A program made the translations under genes and the position numbers. From Cryobacterium sp. Y57 (lineage in GTDB: Bacteria > Actinomycetota > Actinomycetes > Actinomycetales > Microbacteriaceae), in contig NZ_PJJL01000055.1 in the NCBI RefSeq assembly GCF_002929505.1, positions 1-60,755 of the forward strand: a stretch of DNA of 60,755 bases, written 5' to 3'. Below, piece by piece: positions 37,963-47,260 of the stretch (positions within the stretch are counted from its first letter, which is position 1; every line of letters begins with the position of its first letter). The notes below the pieces were generated by a model. That model was not told the origin of the DNA. It saw only the letters and a program-made list of their open reading frames with translations, and made no database searches.

Positions 37963-38448
37963 GGTGGGGATGCCCTGCCCGGCGCTGTAGCCGGTGATCT
38001 GCCCGCTCGTCGCGAGTACGCGGTGACAGCCGATGATGATCGGCACCGGATTGGCGCCGACGGCCCCGCCGATGGCGCGGGCCGCACCCGGCCGACCGAC
38101 GTCACTGCCGAGCGCGCCGTAGGAGATGACATCACCGAAGTTGAGGCTGGCCAGCCGAGCCCATACGCTGCGCTGAAACTCGGTGCCGCGCGAGAGGTGT
38201 ACGGGAAGATCGAACGACCGCCGCGTTCCGGCGAAGTACTCGTCGAGCTGTTCGGCCGCCCGTCGTAGCACGGGAGAGGGCGTCTCCTCGGTCGCGTCGA
38301 GCGGTAGTTGGCCGTCGGTTTCGATGGAAAGAGAGAGGATACCTTCATCGTCGGCGGTGAGTTCCAGCCGACCGACGGGGCTGGGGAGGCGCAGGAGCGC
38401 GTGTGCCGTTGTGGGGCGCTGGGCGACGTGCGCCGGGATGCTGTCCAT
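37921..38448 (-). CDS. ogt: Methylated-DNA-protein cysteine methyltransferase
   Basis: The 175-residue protein repairs O6-alkylguanine by accepting the alkyl group on Cys141. The C-terminal DNA-binding domain shows FQRSVWARLASLNFGDVISYG, ARAIGGAVGANPVPIII, then GCHRVLATSG and LLNHEG. The usual active site is PCHRV; here proline is replaced by glycine (GCHRV). Glycine is rare there but Cys-His-Arg is intact. The last codons belong to the 38-bp repeat array, which has added copies just beyond the stop. Confidence 0.92.
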   Translation of the reverse strand: MDSIPAHVAQRPTTAHALLRLPSPVGRLELTADDEGILSLSIETDGQLPLDATEETPSPVLRRAAEQLDEYFAGTRRSFDLPVHLSRGTEFQRSVWARLASLNFGDVISYGALGSDVGRPGAARAIGGAVGANPVPIIIGCHRVLATSGQITGYSAGQGIPTKAWLLNHEGIAHR

Positions 38449-38561
38449 GATTCGACTGTAGCCCTCGCTTCGGCCGAAACCATGTGGGGTTCAGACTCGG
38501 GTGCACACGTGCCCGGCACGCGCACCTGTGCAGGAGATGGTTGCGCCTCTATTCTGTAGTG

Positions 38562-39524
38562 ATGGCTCAAATTGAATATCGCGGACTCGGCTCCTCCGGG
38601 CTGACCGTCTCGACGATCGGGCTCGGGTGCAATAATTTCGGTCGGACCGGGACCGCATCAGAGAGTCAGGCAGGCACGACGGCGGTGATCGACGCCGCTT
38701 TCGAAGCGGGGGTGACGCTCTTCGACACCGCCGATATTTACGGTGCGGAGCGAGGATTGAGCGAAACGCTCATGGGACACTCGCTGAGCGGCAAGCGCGA
38801 CCACATCGTGCTGGCCTCGAAATTCGGCATGGACATGGGTGGGTCGAACGGTCCGGACTGGGGCGCGCGGGGCTCACGCCGGTACATCCGCTTGGCCGTC
38901 GAGGCGTCTCTCCGGCGACTGCAGACCGACTGGATCGACCTGTACCAGCTGCACGTTCCCGACCCGTCAACACCGATCGAAGAGACCCTGTCAACCCTGC
39001 ACGACCTCATCACCGAGGGCAAGATTCGTTACATCGGTCACTCCAACCTCGCCGGATGGCAGATCGCTGAAGCTGAGTTCACCGCTCGGATGAACGGTCA
39101 CCCCGCCTTCATCTCAAGCCAGAACGAATACAGCCTGCTCGTACGTGATGTCGAAGACGAGGTGCTGCCGGCCGTGAACGCCTACGGTCTCGGGTTTCTG
39201 CCCTTCTTCCCGCTCTACAACGGCTTGTTCACCGGCAAGTTCTCGCGCACGGGAGGTCCAGCCGACAGCCGCATCATGATGATCAGGCGCCATCTCGCCG
39301 ACGATGCCCCGTGGGACGCGATCGAGCAGTATCAGAAATGGTGTGACGCGCGCGGTGTGAGCATGCTGACGGCGACGTTCGCGTGGCTATTGGCGCAGCC
39401 GGGACTGACCAGCGTCATCGCCGGCGCCACCAGGCCCGAGCAAATCGTTCAGAACGCGAATGCCGCGACGTCCTGGCAGCCGTCCGCTGACGAGGTTGCC
39501 TACATTTCCAACCTTTTCGCCTGA
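38562..39524 (+). CDS. Aldo/keto reductase
   Basis: ATG 38562 gives 320 residues of a TIM-barrel NADPH-dependent reductase. It opens with YRGLGSSGLTVSTIGLGCNN; the catalytic Asp-Tyr pair is in FDTADIYGAERGLSE, with lysine in VLASKFGMDMGG, and the co-factor end has SVIAGATRPEQIVQNA. It resembles the YghZ/Kv-beta branch, which reduces small aldehydes such as methylglyoxal. Substrate is unknown. An ABC exporter follows after 20 bases. Confidence 0.9.
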   Translation: MAQIEYRGLGSSGLTVSTIGLGCNNFGRTGTASESQAGTTAVIDAAFEAGVTLFDTADIYGAERGLSETLMGHSLSGKRDHIVLASKFGMDMGGSNGPDWGARGSRRYIRLAVEASLRRLQTDWIDLYQLHVPDPSTPIEETLSTLHDLITEGKIRYIGHSNLAGWQIAEAEFTARMNGHPAFISSQNEYSLLVRDVEDEVLPAVNAYGLGFLPFFPLYNGLFTGKFSRTGGPADSRIMMIRRHLADDAPWDAIEQYQKWCDARGVSMLTATFAWLLAQPGLTSVIAGATRPEQIVQNANAATSWQPSADEVAYISNLFA

Positions 39525-39544
39525 CCTCACCCTAGGAGAAATTC

Positions 39545-41278
39545 GTGCTGCGGTCCTTGCTCGTGCGTTACCTGCGTCCGTACTGGCAGCCGCTGCTGGG
39601 GGTGATTGTCTTTCAACTGGCCCAATCGACCGCCTCCCTCTTTCTGCCCACCCTCAACGCCGACATCATTGATGAGGGTGTCGCAACCGGTGACACCGGC
39701 TACATTCTGCGTGTTGGTGCACTGATGTTGCTGATCACCCTCGCGCAGATCGTGTGCGCGATCGTGGCGGTCTACTTCGGTGCGAAGGTGGCGATGAAGG
39801 TTGGGCGCGACTTGCGCGGGGACGTCTTCAGTAGGGTGGGCGAGTTCTCCGAGCAGGAGGTCACCCGGTTCGGTGCCCCATCGCTCATCACCCGCTCCAC
39901 CAACGACGTGCAACAGGTGCAGATGCTCGTGCTCACCACCTGCACCCTGCTGGTTTCGGCGCCCATCCTCAGCATCGGCGGTGTGATCATGGCGATCCGT
40001 CAGGACGTGCAGCTGTCCTGGCTCATCGCGGTGAGCGTGCCGATCCTGCTCATCGCCGTCGGATTCATCGTGGTCAAGATGGTGCCGCTGTTTCGCAAGA
40101 TGCAGACACGCATCGATACCGTCAATCGGGTACTGCGGGAACAACTGACCGGCATCCGGGTGGTGCGGGCGTTCGTGCGCGAAGACGTTGAGATCGCCCG
40201 GTTCGCTACGGCCAACCAAGACGTGACCGACGTCGCCCTGAGCTCGGGTCGGCTGATGGCGCTCATGTTCCCCATCGTCATGCTCGTGCTCAACGTCTCC
40301 AGCGTCGCCGTGATTTGGTTCGGTGCGTTTCGCATCGAAGACGGATCGATGCAGGTGGGGACGTTGATCGCGTTCCTCAGCTATCTCATGCAGATTCTCA
40401 TGGCCGTCATGATGGCCACGTTCATGGCCGTCATGATTCCGCGCGCTGCCGTCTCGGCGGACCGCATCGGTGAAGTGCTTGCGACCGAGTCGAGCGTTGT
40501 ACCGCCGGCGGATCCGGTGAATGCAACGGTCGGTCAGGGCGAACTCGAATTGCTTGATGTTGGATTTGCCTATCCGGGCGCCGAACAGCCGGTGCTGCAA
40601 AATGTCAGCTTCATCGCCCGCCACGGCCAAACCACCGCGATCATCGGCAGCACCGGCAGCGGCAAAACCACCTTGGTCAACCTGCTGCCGCGCTTGTTCG
40701 ACGCCACGAGCGGCTCCGTACTCGTCGACGGCATCAACGTACGCGAGCTCAATCCCGACCTGCTCTGGGGGCAGATCGGCCTCGTGCCGCAAAAGCCCTA
40801 CCTGTTCTCCGGAACGGTGCGCAGCAACCTGCTCTACGGCAAGCCGGATGCTTCCGACGAGGAACTCTGGCAAGCTCTTACGACCGGCCAGGCTCGGGAC
40901 TTCGTCACCGAAATGGACGGCGGGCTCGACGCCACGATTTCGCAGGGAGGCACCAATGTGTCGGGTGGCCAGCGCCAACGCCTCGCAATCGCTCGCGCGC
41001 TGATAAAACGGCCGGCGCTGTACATTTTCGACGACTCATTCTCGGCCCTCGACCTCGCCACCGATGCCCGACTTCGGCTCGCCCTCAAGCAGAGCGCCAC
41101 GGGCGCCACCATGGTCATCGTCGCCCAGCGGGTGTCGAGCATCATCGATGCAGACCAGATTCTGGTGCTCGAAGATGGCCGCATCGTCGGCCGGGGAACT
41201 CACGAGCAGCTCCTCGACACAAACACCACGTATCAGGAAATTGTGTCGTCTCAGCTCACCGCGGAGGAGGCAGCATGA
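39545..41278 (+). CDS. ABC exporter half-transporter with degenerate catalytic site
   Basis: The 577-residue protein has six membrane helices (residues 1-300) and a nucleotide-binding domain: Walker A GSTGSGKTT at 368-376, Q loop LVPQKPYLFSG, signature NVSGGQRQRLAIARAL, Walker B ALYIFDDSFSALD. The residue after the Walker B aspartate is Asp, not the catalytic Glu, marking a degenerate ATP site. It overlaps the next ABC gene in an ATGA junction, so the two form a heterodimer of the multidrug/lipid exporter (LmrA/MsbA-like) type. Start is GTG 39545 behind TAGGAGAAA. Confidence 0.93.
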   Translation: MLRSLLVRYLRPYWQPLLGVIVFQLAQSTASLFLPTLNADIIDEGVATGDTGYILRVGALMLLITLAQIVCAIVAVYFGAKVAMKVGRDLRGDVFSRVGEFSEQEVTRFGAPSLITRSTNDVQQVQMLVLTTCTLLVSAPILSIGGVIMAIRQDVQLSWLIAVSVPILLIAVGFIVVKMVPLFRKMQTRIDTVNRVLREQLTGIRVVRAFVREDVEIARFATANQDVTDVALSSGRLMALMFPIVMLVLNVSSVAVIWFGAFRIEDGSMQVGTLIAFLSYLMQILMAVMMATFMAVMIPRAAVSADRIGEVLATESSVVPPADPVNATVGQGELELLDVGFAYPGAEQPVLQNVSFIARHGQTTAIIGSTGSGKTTLVNLLPRLFDATSGSVLVDGINVRELNPDLLWGQIGLVPQKPYLFSGTVRSNLLYGKPDASDEELWQALTTGQARDFVTEMDGGLDATISQGGTNVSGGQRQRLAIARALIKRPALYIFDDSFSALDLATDARLRLALKQSATGATMVIVAQRVSSIIDADQILVLEDGRIVGRGTHEQLLDTNTTYQEIVSSQLTAEEAA

Positions 41279-43239
41279 GCGAGACTCACGCCGATGACAA
41301 ACCGGCCCCGCGTCCGCAGCGCGGCGGCGGTCCGTTTGGCGGCATGAGCCTGCCGGCCGAGAAATCGATGAACTTCACCGCGTCGGGCAAACGTCTGCTC
41401 GGCAAGCTGAGCCCCGAGCGGCTCTGGCTCTTTATCGTTCTCGTGCTCGCCGTTATCAGTGTCTCGTTCTCCGTGCTCGGCCCGCGTCTGCTCGGTGAAG
41501 GTACCAACCTGATCTTCTCCGGCGTCGTGTCCAAAAGTCTGCCGAGCGGCAGCAGTCAGGCCGAGGTGATCGCGGGACTGCGAGCAGCCGGCAACACCAC
41601 CCAGGCCGACATGCTCAGCGGCATGACGCTCACTCCCGGGCTCGGAATCGACTTCGCCATGCTCTCCACCGTGCTGTTCTGGGCACTCGCACTGTATGTG
41701 CTGTCGAGCGTGTTCAGCTGGATGCAGGCCTACGTGCTCAACGGCGTGGTGCAGCGCACGGTGTACCGGTTGCGTGAAGAGATCGAAGCGAAGATCAACC
41801 GTCTGCCGCTGAGCTACTTCGACAAGAAGCCGCGCGGTGAGCTGCTCAGTCGAGTGACAAACGACGTCGACAACATCTCGCAGAGCCTGCAACAGTCGCT
41901 GAGTCAGGTGGTGACCAGTCTGCTCACTGTCATCGGCGTGATCGTGATGATGCTCCTCCTCTCGCCGCTGCTCGCTCTGATCGCACTCGTCACAGTGCCG
42001 CTCACCCTCGTGATCACGGCGTTCATCGCGAAGCGCTCCCAAAAACTGTTCGTAGCCCAATGGACGAACACCGGCGAACTCAACGGTCAGATCGAGGAGA
42101 CGTTCACCGGCCATGCGCTGGTCAAGGTGTTCGGCCGGCAGAAAGAGGTCGACGCCCGGTTCACGGCCAAGAACGACGAACTCTATGAGGCCAGCTTCGG
42201 CGCCCAGTTCATCAGCGGCATGATCATGCCGGCCATGACGTTCATCGGCAACCTCGTCTACGTTGCTATTGCGGTTGTCGGCGGATTGCGGGTCGCTTCC
42301 GGTGCCATGCAACTGGGCGACGTGCAGGCGTTCATCCAATACTCCCGCCAGTTCACTCAGCCGCTCGCGCAGCTTGGGTCGATGGCGAACCTGTTGCAGT
42401 CGGGCGTGGCATCCGCTGAACGCGTGTTCGACCTGCTCGACGCCGCCGAGCAGAGCGAAGACCCCGACCCTGCCGACGCACCCACCGAGGTGCACGGGCG
42501 TCTGGTCTTTGACAACGTGTCGTTCCGGTACACCGCGGACAAGCCGCTGATCGAGGAACTCAGCCTCGTCGCCGAACCCGGGCAGACCATCGCAATCGTC
42601 GGTCCTACCGGAGCAGGCAAGACCACACTGGTCAACCTCATGATGCGGTTCTACGAGATCGACTCAGGGCGCATACTGCTTGACGGCGTCGATGTTGCCA
42701 CCATGACCCGGCATGACCTGCGCAGCCGCATGGGCATGGTGCTGCAGGACACCTGGCTGTTCGGTGGCACGATTCGCGACAACATCGCCTACGGTCGACC
42801 GGATGCGACGGAGCAGGATATTCTCGCGGCCGCCACCGCGACCTATGTCGACCGGTTCGTGCACTCGCTGCCCGGCGGCTACGACACCGTGCTGGACGAC
42901 CAGGGCAGTAACGTGAGCGCCGGCGAAATGCAGTTGCTCACCATCGCACGCGCGTTCCTGGCGCAGCCGAGTGTGCTCATCCTCGACGAGGCGACCAGCT
43001 CGGTAGACACCCGCACCGAAGTTCTCGTACAGAAGGCGATGAGTGCCCTGCGCGCCGAACGCACGAGCTTCGTCATCGCTCATCGCCTGTCGACGATTCG
43101 CGACGCCGACCTGATTCTGGTCATGAAATCGGGGCGCATCGTGGAGCAGGGCAATCACGTGCAGCTACTCGCCGCGAACGGTGCCTATCAGGCGCTGTAT
43201 GCCGCACAATTCGCGGCGCCCATCGCCGACGAGGTCTAG
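41275..43239 (+). CDS. ABC exporter half-transporter, catalytic partner
   Basis: The 654-residue protein has a Pro/Gly-rich start, six helices and a nucleotide-binding domain with Walker A GPTGAGKTTLVN at 443, Walker B VLILDEATSSVD with the catalytic Glu, and H loop VIAHRLSTIRDADL. Its signature motif is altered to NVSAGEMQLLTIARAF, where LSGGQ is expected. Since each ATP site uses Walker motifs of one subunit and the signature of the other, this altered signature pairs with the degenerate Walker B of the upstream protein. The second site stays canonical. Confidence 0.93.
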   Translation: MSETHADDKPAPRPQRGGGPFGGMSLPAEKSMNFTASGKRLLGKLSPERLWLFIVLVLAVISVSFSVLGPRLLGEGTNLIFSGVVSKSLPSGSSQAEVIAGLRAAGNTTQADMLSGMTLTPGLGIDFAMLSTVLFWALALYVLSSVFSWMQAYVLNGVVQRTVYRLREEIEAKINRLPLSYFDKKPRGELLSRVTNDVDNISQSLQQSLSQVVTSLLTVIGVIVMMLLLSPLLALIALVTVPLTLVITAFIAKRSQKLFVAQWTNTGELNGQIEETFTGHALVKVFGRQKEVDARFTAKNDELYEASFGAQFISGMIMPAMTFIGNLVYVAIAVVGGLRVASGAMQLGDVQAFIQYSRQFTQPLAQLGSMANLLQSGVASAERVFDLLDAAEQSEDPDPADAPTEVHGRLVFDNVSFRYTADKPLIEELSLVAEPGQTIAIVGPTGAGKTTLVNLMMRFYEIDSGRILLDGVDVATMTRHDLRSRMGMVLQDTWLFGGTIRDNIAYGRPDATEQDILAAATATYVDRFVHSLPGGYDTVLDDQGSNVSAGEMQLLTIARAFLAQPSVLILDEATSSVDTRTEVLVQKAMSALRAERTSFVIAHRLSTIRDADLILVMKSGRIVEQGNHVQLLAANGAYQALYAAQFAAPIADEV

Positions 43240-43334
43240 AGCCGCCTCCTCCCCAACGGGCCGTCTGCCCGAATCAAACCCAGATTCGCCTTGGGCGCAG
43301 ATCCGGGGCGTGGCGGCGCTGGCACAGTAGCGGC

Positions 43335-44639
43335 ATGCATCCCACCATTGTCAAAGCCCAGAAGGCCCAGGACTTTCTGGCACTCGTTCCCCAGCTGCTC
43401 GGTTTTGCTCCCGAAACCAGCGCCGTGCTCGTCGCGTTTCGTGGCAACCGCACCTGCGGCGCGCTGCGTTTCAACCTGCCGGACGACGGCGCATCCCCCA
43501 GGGTGTGCACACGCATCGCGACGACCCTCGCCGGGATGCTGTGCAAGATTCCCGGGGTGGACGCCGTCGTTCCGGTCATCTACACCGATGATTCCTTCAT
43601 CACTGCCGTTGGTATCCCGCACGAACAGTTTGCTGAGATTTTAAACCGGCGACTCGAATGGAGCGGTTTTCTGCTGCGCGATTCCCTGTGCGTGGCAGCG
43701 GATGCGTGGGGGAGTTACCTCGATCCCAAGTGCCCCGCTGGCGGGCATCCACTAAACGATATCGCCGAGTCACCGGTGAACACGGCGGCGAACGAGGCGG
43801 CGGGGACCAAGACCGTATGCCCGCTCGGCACCCTACAGAACGGCGCGGAGCCGGTTGGTGTCAACCCGGCGACCCAGGAACGCTTGGCCCGGATCTACCG
43901 GCGGTACCGCCACCTGCTCGCACGCGCCGAGAACTCTCCACAACTGTTCGACGCCCTCGACGTTGCACTCGACCCGGTAGCGATCGCCGAGGAAGCACTC
44001 ACCTGGCCGAATCCGCCGACCGAGGAAAACGTCGCCGCGCTTCTCGTGCTCGTGCAGTCCCCACCCAACCGCGATCAGATCATGGTGCAGTTCGCCTTTG
44101 GGCGCGATGAAGGGGTGCGCGCCCACGCTATCAACGGGCGGTACGCTCGGCTCCAACACGAGACCGGGCGAAGCCTCGACGACCTCGTCGCCGAGGAGAT
44201 TGACAGCGGTGACCCGACCGCCGAGCACACCGGCGACATCATGCTCGGCCTGCAGTGCGATCGGCCCGACATCGACCGGATCCGTGCCGCGATCACCCTG
44301 CTACGCATCGTCGTCGCCATGGCGCCTCGATCGGCCAGACCGGCGCCACTCTGCATGCTGGCTTGGCTGTCCTGGGCACTCGGCAGCGGGTCCGTAGCCG
44401 GATTCTTCGTGGACCAGGCTCTTGCCATCGAGTCGCAATACAGCATGGCGATCCTGCTGAAACTGCTGCTCGATTCGGGGCACCTGCCGGAGTGGGCGTT
44501 CGCGGTCCCGCGAGACGATGACGACAATAATGACGACGAGGATGACGACGAGGATGAAAAGAGCGAGAACTACGAACTCGACGATGACTTTGATCAAAAC
44601 TGGGGTGAAGACTTCGACGAGCGTGCGGCCGGCCGCTGA
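43335..44639 (+). CDS. DUF4192-domain protein
   Basis: The 434-residue protein begins IVKAQKAQDFLALVPQLLGF and continues SAVLVAFRGNRTCGALRF, the DUF4192 start. It is soluble and of unknown function; the family is common in actinobacteria. Residues 395-430 form a strongly acidic low-complexity tail (runs of Asp and Glu encoded by GAC/GAT/GAG repeats near 44,515-44,600). Confidence 0.88.
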   Translation: MHPTIVKAQKAQDFLALVPQLLGFAPETSAVLVAFRGNRTCGALRFNLPDDGASPRVCTRIATTLAGMLCKIPGVDAVVPVIYTDDSFITAVGIPHEQFAEILNRRLEWSGFLLRDSLCVAADAWGSYLDPKCPAGGHPLNDIAESPVNTAANEAAGTKTVCPLGTLQNGAEPVGVNPATQERLARIYRRYRHLLARAENSPQLFDALDVALDPVAIAEEALTWPNPPTEENVAALLVLVQSPPNRDQIMVQFAFGRDEGVRAHAINGRYARLQHETGRSLDDLVAEEIDSGDPTAEHTGDIMLGLQCDRPDIDRIRAAITLLRIVVAMAPRSARPAPLCMLAWLSWALGSGSVAGFFVDQALAIESQYSMAILLKLLLDSGHLPEWAFAVPRDDDDNNDDEDDDEDEKSENYELDDDFDQNWGEDFDERAAGR

Positions 44640-44689
44640 ACCCTGTTCGCCGTCGGCTACATGTACTTTGGCGCCTCCAATGATCAGGT

Positions 44690-45121
44690 GGCCCATCAGC
44701 TTCCAGTACTACTTGGCGAGCTTGAACGCGGTCTTGAACGCGGTCTTGACCGCTTCACCGCCTCCGGTTAAGGAGAACACGCGGTTGATGTCGCCGGGAG
44801 CCTAGGGGGCGAGGCGATCAGCGAGTTCGATCGCGTTCGGGTGAGCATATGATCAGATCGGGAAGAATGCCGAGTTCCTCGGCCTGCTTGGCAGCTACTT
44901 CGGCCAGGCGCTTACGTCAGTAGCCCGCGTTGACGTGAACAGACCATTGCGGCCGTCAATGTGAGGCCTACCCGTGGAATCCCAGATGTGGTGTCCATGG
45001 GCCGTGACGATGATGGGCACTCCAGCGCCGGATTCCATTGCCGGCTGACGCGAGAAGTGCATCCAGAGATGCTCCTTGGCCTTCTGCTGCAGCTCGGCGT
45101 TGTGGGCGCCGTGAGCGCCAT
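44690..45121 (-). pseudogene. Class III aminotransferase remnant (putrescine/omega-amino acid type)
   Basis: On the reverse strand broken frames give LQQKAKEHLWMHFSRQPAME, GVPIIVTAHGHHIWDSTGRP, then after an amber stop FFPI-stop-SYAHPNAIELADRLAP and INRVFSLTGGGEAVKTAFK. These match the N-terminal 130 residues of omega-amino acid aminotransferases of the putrescine pathway. Several stops and frameshifts are present and the PLP-lysine domain is missing. The lead ATG (45121) lies 3 bases after the AsnC-type gene, so regulator and enzyme were once an operon. Confidence 0.75.
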
Positions 45122-45124
45122 TTT

Positions 45125-45607
45125 CTACCGTGTTCTCCAGTTATACAACTGTTTATGGAGTTTGAGATAAACGAACGTCTCGGTAGAGAGCACTCCCTCG
45201 AGATTGCGGATCTTGGAGTTGAGTAGTTCGAGCAGTTGGTCGTCGTCTTCGCAGACGACCTCGGCGAGAATGTCAAAGCTGCCAGCCGTGAGCACGACGG
45301 AGTCCACGGCATCGATCTCGGCTAGTTGCTCGGCAAGTACGCGGGTGTCGGACGAGGCGTGAATGCCGATCATGGCCTGACGGAAGAAACCCAGCTGCTT
45401 CGGGTCAGTGACGGCTACCACCTGCATGACACCGGAGTCAGTGAGTTTCTGGACCCGTTGGCGCACGGCCGCTTCACTGAGGCCGACGGCTTTGCCGATC
45501 TCCGCGTAGGACCGACGACCGTCGGCTTGGAGCTGTTCGATGATCTTTTTCGACACATCGTCGAGCTGGGCCAACTTGGGTGACTGACCGCGCTTTTGTG
45601 CATTCAT
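45125..45607 (-). CDS. Lrp/AsnC-family transcriptional regulator
   Basis: The 160-residue protein has an N-terminal helix-turn-helix (LDDVSKKIIEQLQADGRRSY, then IGKAVGLSEAAVRQRVQKL) and a C-terminal RAM/ACT-like domain (GSFDILAEVVCEDDDQLLEL). Regulators of this kind next to putrescine/GABA catabolic genes usually control them. Both neighbours, the aminotransferase and the aldehyde dehydrogenase, are broken here, so it has outlived its local targets or acts elsewhere, for example on the intact GABA transaminases further right. Confidence 0.9.
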   Translation of the reverse strand: MNAQKRGQSPKLAQLDDVSKKIIEQLQADGRRSYAEIGKAVGLSEAAVRQRVQKLTDSGVMQVVAVTDPKQLGFFRQAMIGIHASSDTRVLAEQLAEIDAVDSVVLTAGSFDILAEVVCEDDDQLLELLNSKIRNLEGVLSTETFVYLKLHKQLYNWRTR

Positions 45608-45649
45608 GCATCGATTCTGTCAGTCTAAATACTCCTGGCAAGCGAATCC

Positions 45650-46308
45650 GTCGCGTCGCTTGACACCGGCAAGCCTCGCTCCACCCTGGTCGACGATGAG
45701 ATTTTGCTCGGTCGAGCAGATTCGGTTCTGTGCCGGTGCCGCCCGCAACCTCGAGGGTCGCGCGGCCGGGAATGGCCGTCACCGCGCTCGCCGCGTAGGC
45801 CCGGGACAACACCCGCACGCGGACTCCTCGCGAGGCGGGCATTCTGTACAAACCGGTCAACAACGCGCACCAGTTTGCGCGGGTAACCGACTTCGTACAC
45901 CGGCTGCCCGACCACGCCGTGCTCGAACGCGGCGGACGTCGGATTGGCCGTACCGGTTACTTTCACGAAGCGATCATCGTAAGCGGGCTTTTGCAGACCG
46001 ATGAGGCAGTGCAGCGCTTCACCGACGAGGCCGAGACGCCTCGCTGGGCGAACGACGTTCAATACGGTCTGGCGTTGTCGGTGTGGACCCGCGAACACGG
46101 CCGCGCGATGCGTTTTGCCACGCGCTTGGATTTTGGTTGCGTCTGGATCAGTGCGCATATTCCCATCGTTGCCGAGACGCCGCACGGTGGTTTCAAGCAC
46201 TTCGGGTATGGCAAGGATCTGTCGATGTATGGGTTCGAGGATTATACCCGGATCAAGCAGCTGATGAGCTCCATCGGGCACTACCGGTGCAAGAGCCGTG
46301 AGCGGTGA
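45650..46308 (+). pseudogene. Aldehyde dehydrogenase (gamma-aminobutyraldehyde type) remnant
   Basis: Near 45,700 one frame reads VEQIRFCAGAARNLEGRAAG, the N-terminal region of gamma-aminobutyraldehyde dehydrogenases. After a gap and frame changes, the end of the enzyme is seen from about 45,850: [51 protein letters not shown] and FEDYTRIKQ up to 46308. The NAD-binding core and catalytic cysteine are lost. It faces away from the AsnC-type gene. Confidence 0.8.
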
Positions 46309-46387
46309 CGTTATTATGATTCAAGTCCTTCGGTGAACGTTGGAACGGCGGGGACGAATTCGTACCCACACTCGGAAGGCACCACCC

Positions 46388-47191
46388 GTGACCCAAATCG
46401 GTCAAGGTTCGACCGAATTTCATGTCGAACTGCCCAGCGTTGCCACGACGCTGACGCTGGCATGGGCAGCCCTGACCGATGTCGGCCATCGCCGCGAGGT
46501 CAACGAGGACAGCCTCCTCGCTGCGCCGCCCCTGTTCGCCGTCGCCGACGGCATGGGCGGCCACTCAGCCGGCGATGTCGCAAGTGCCGCCGTAGTGACC
46601 AGGCTTGCCGAGCTTTCCGGAACACTCGTGGCAGAGGCCGGTTCGATCGATCGGGCGCTCGCTCTCGCCGTGGAGGACATGGCGCAGGGGGTCGGTGTCA
46701 CCGACCAAGGCACCGGAACGACCGTGACCGGCGTGGCGTTGGCACTCGTCTCGGACGCCGTGAGCTGGATCGTCTATAACATCGGCGATTCTCGGGTCTA
46801 CCAGTTGGCCGGCGGTGTTCTCGAGCAGGTCACCAATGACCATTCCGTCGTGCAGGAACTCGTTGACGCCGGTCGCATCACCCGCGAAGAAGCGGATGTT
46901 CACCCGCACGGCAACATCATCACTCGCGCCGTCGGCTTTCACGAACCGCCCATTCCCGACTATCGCATCCTGCCGATCCAGGCCGGCATGCGCATCCTGG
47001 TCTGTTCCGACGGACTCACGAAAGAACTCACCTCCTACGGAATCCGTCATTTTCTGCTCGAACAGAAGCTGGCAGCGGATGCCGTCGCGGCGATGGTCAC
47101 AGCCGCCCTGGAAAACGGCGGTCGCGACAACGTCACCGCAATCGTGATCGATGTGCTCGCCGTCGAGCCGTACGAGGCCCCCAACCGCTGA
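46388..47191 (+). CDS. PP2C-family serine/threonine phosphatase
   Basis: GTG 46388 with GGAAGG upstream gives 267 residues. The PP2C metal-binding motifs are all present: RREVNEDSLL, DGMGGHSAGD (54-63), NIGDSRVYQL, CSDGLTKEL and GGRDNVTAIVIDV. It removes phosphate from Ser/Thr in the cytoplasm, with no membrane segment. In the same neighbourhood lies an FHA protein, a phosphothreonine reader, and an EccC-like ATPase, so a phospho-controlled secretion system is likely. No partner kinase is within the window. Confidence 0.92.
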   Translation: MTQIGQGSTEFHVELPSVATTLTLAWAALTDVGHRREVNEDSLLAAPPLFAVADGMGGHSAGDVASAAVVTRLAELSGTLVAEAGSIDRALALAVEDMAQGVGVTDQGTGTTVTGVALALVSDAVSWIVYNIGDSRVYQLAGGVLEQVTNDHSVVQELVDAGRITREEADVHPHGNIITRAVGFHEPPIPDYRILPIQAGMRILVCSDGLTKELTSYGIRHFLLEQKLAADAVAAMVTAALENGGRDNVTAIVIDVLAVEPYEAPNR

Positions 47192-47218
47192 CCTGACCCC
47201 TAGCTAGCAAGTATTCCC

Positions 47219-47260
47219 AGCTATTGGGTTTTACCGACTAGCTGCCCTAGGGTAATAGCT
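47219..47260. promoter_or_regulatory. Inverted repeat before the PadR gene, candidate operator
   Basis: AGCTATT (47219-47225) and AATAGCT (47254-47260) are exact inverted copies flanking the last 42 bases before the PadR ATG. Within it lie further AGCT and CCCTAGGG symmetries. PadR repressors commonly bind dyads in their own promoter. Confidence 0.45.

Noticed and set aside
39527..40978. 483-codon open frame antisense to the first ABC exporter gene
   Set aside because: His/Asp/Arg-rich nonsense composition, fully covered by motifs of the real gene on the other strand.
41251..42495. 414-codon antisense frame over the second ABC gene
   Set aside because: His/Glu-rich shadow of a clearly coding strand.
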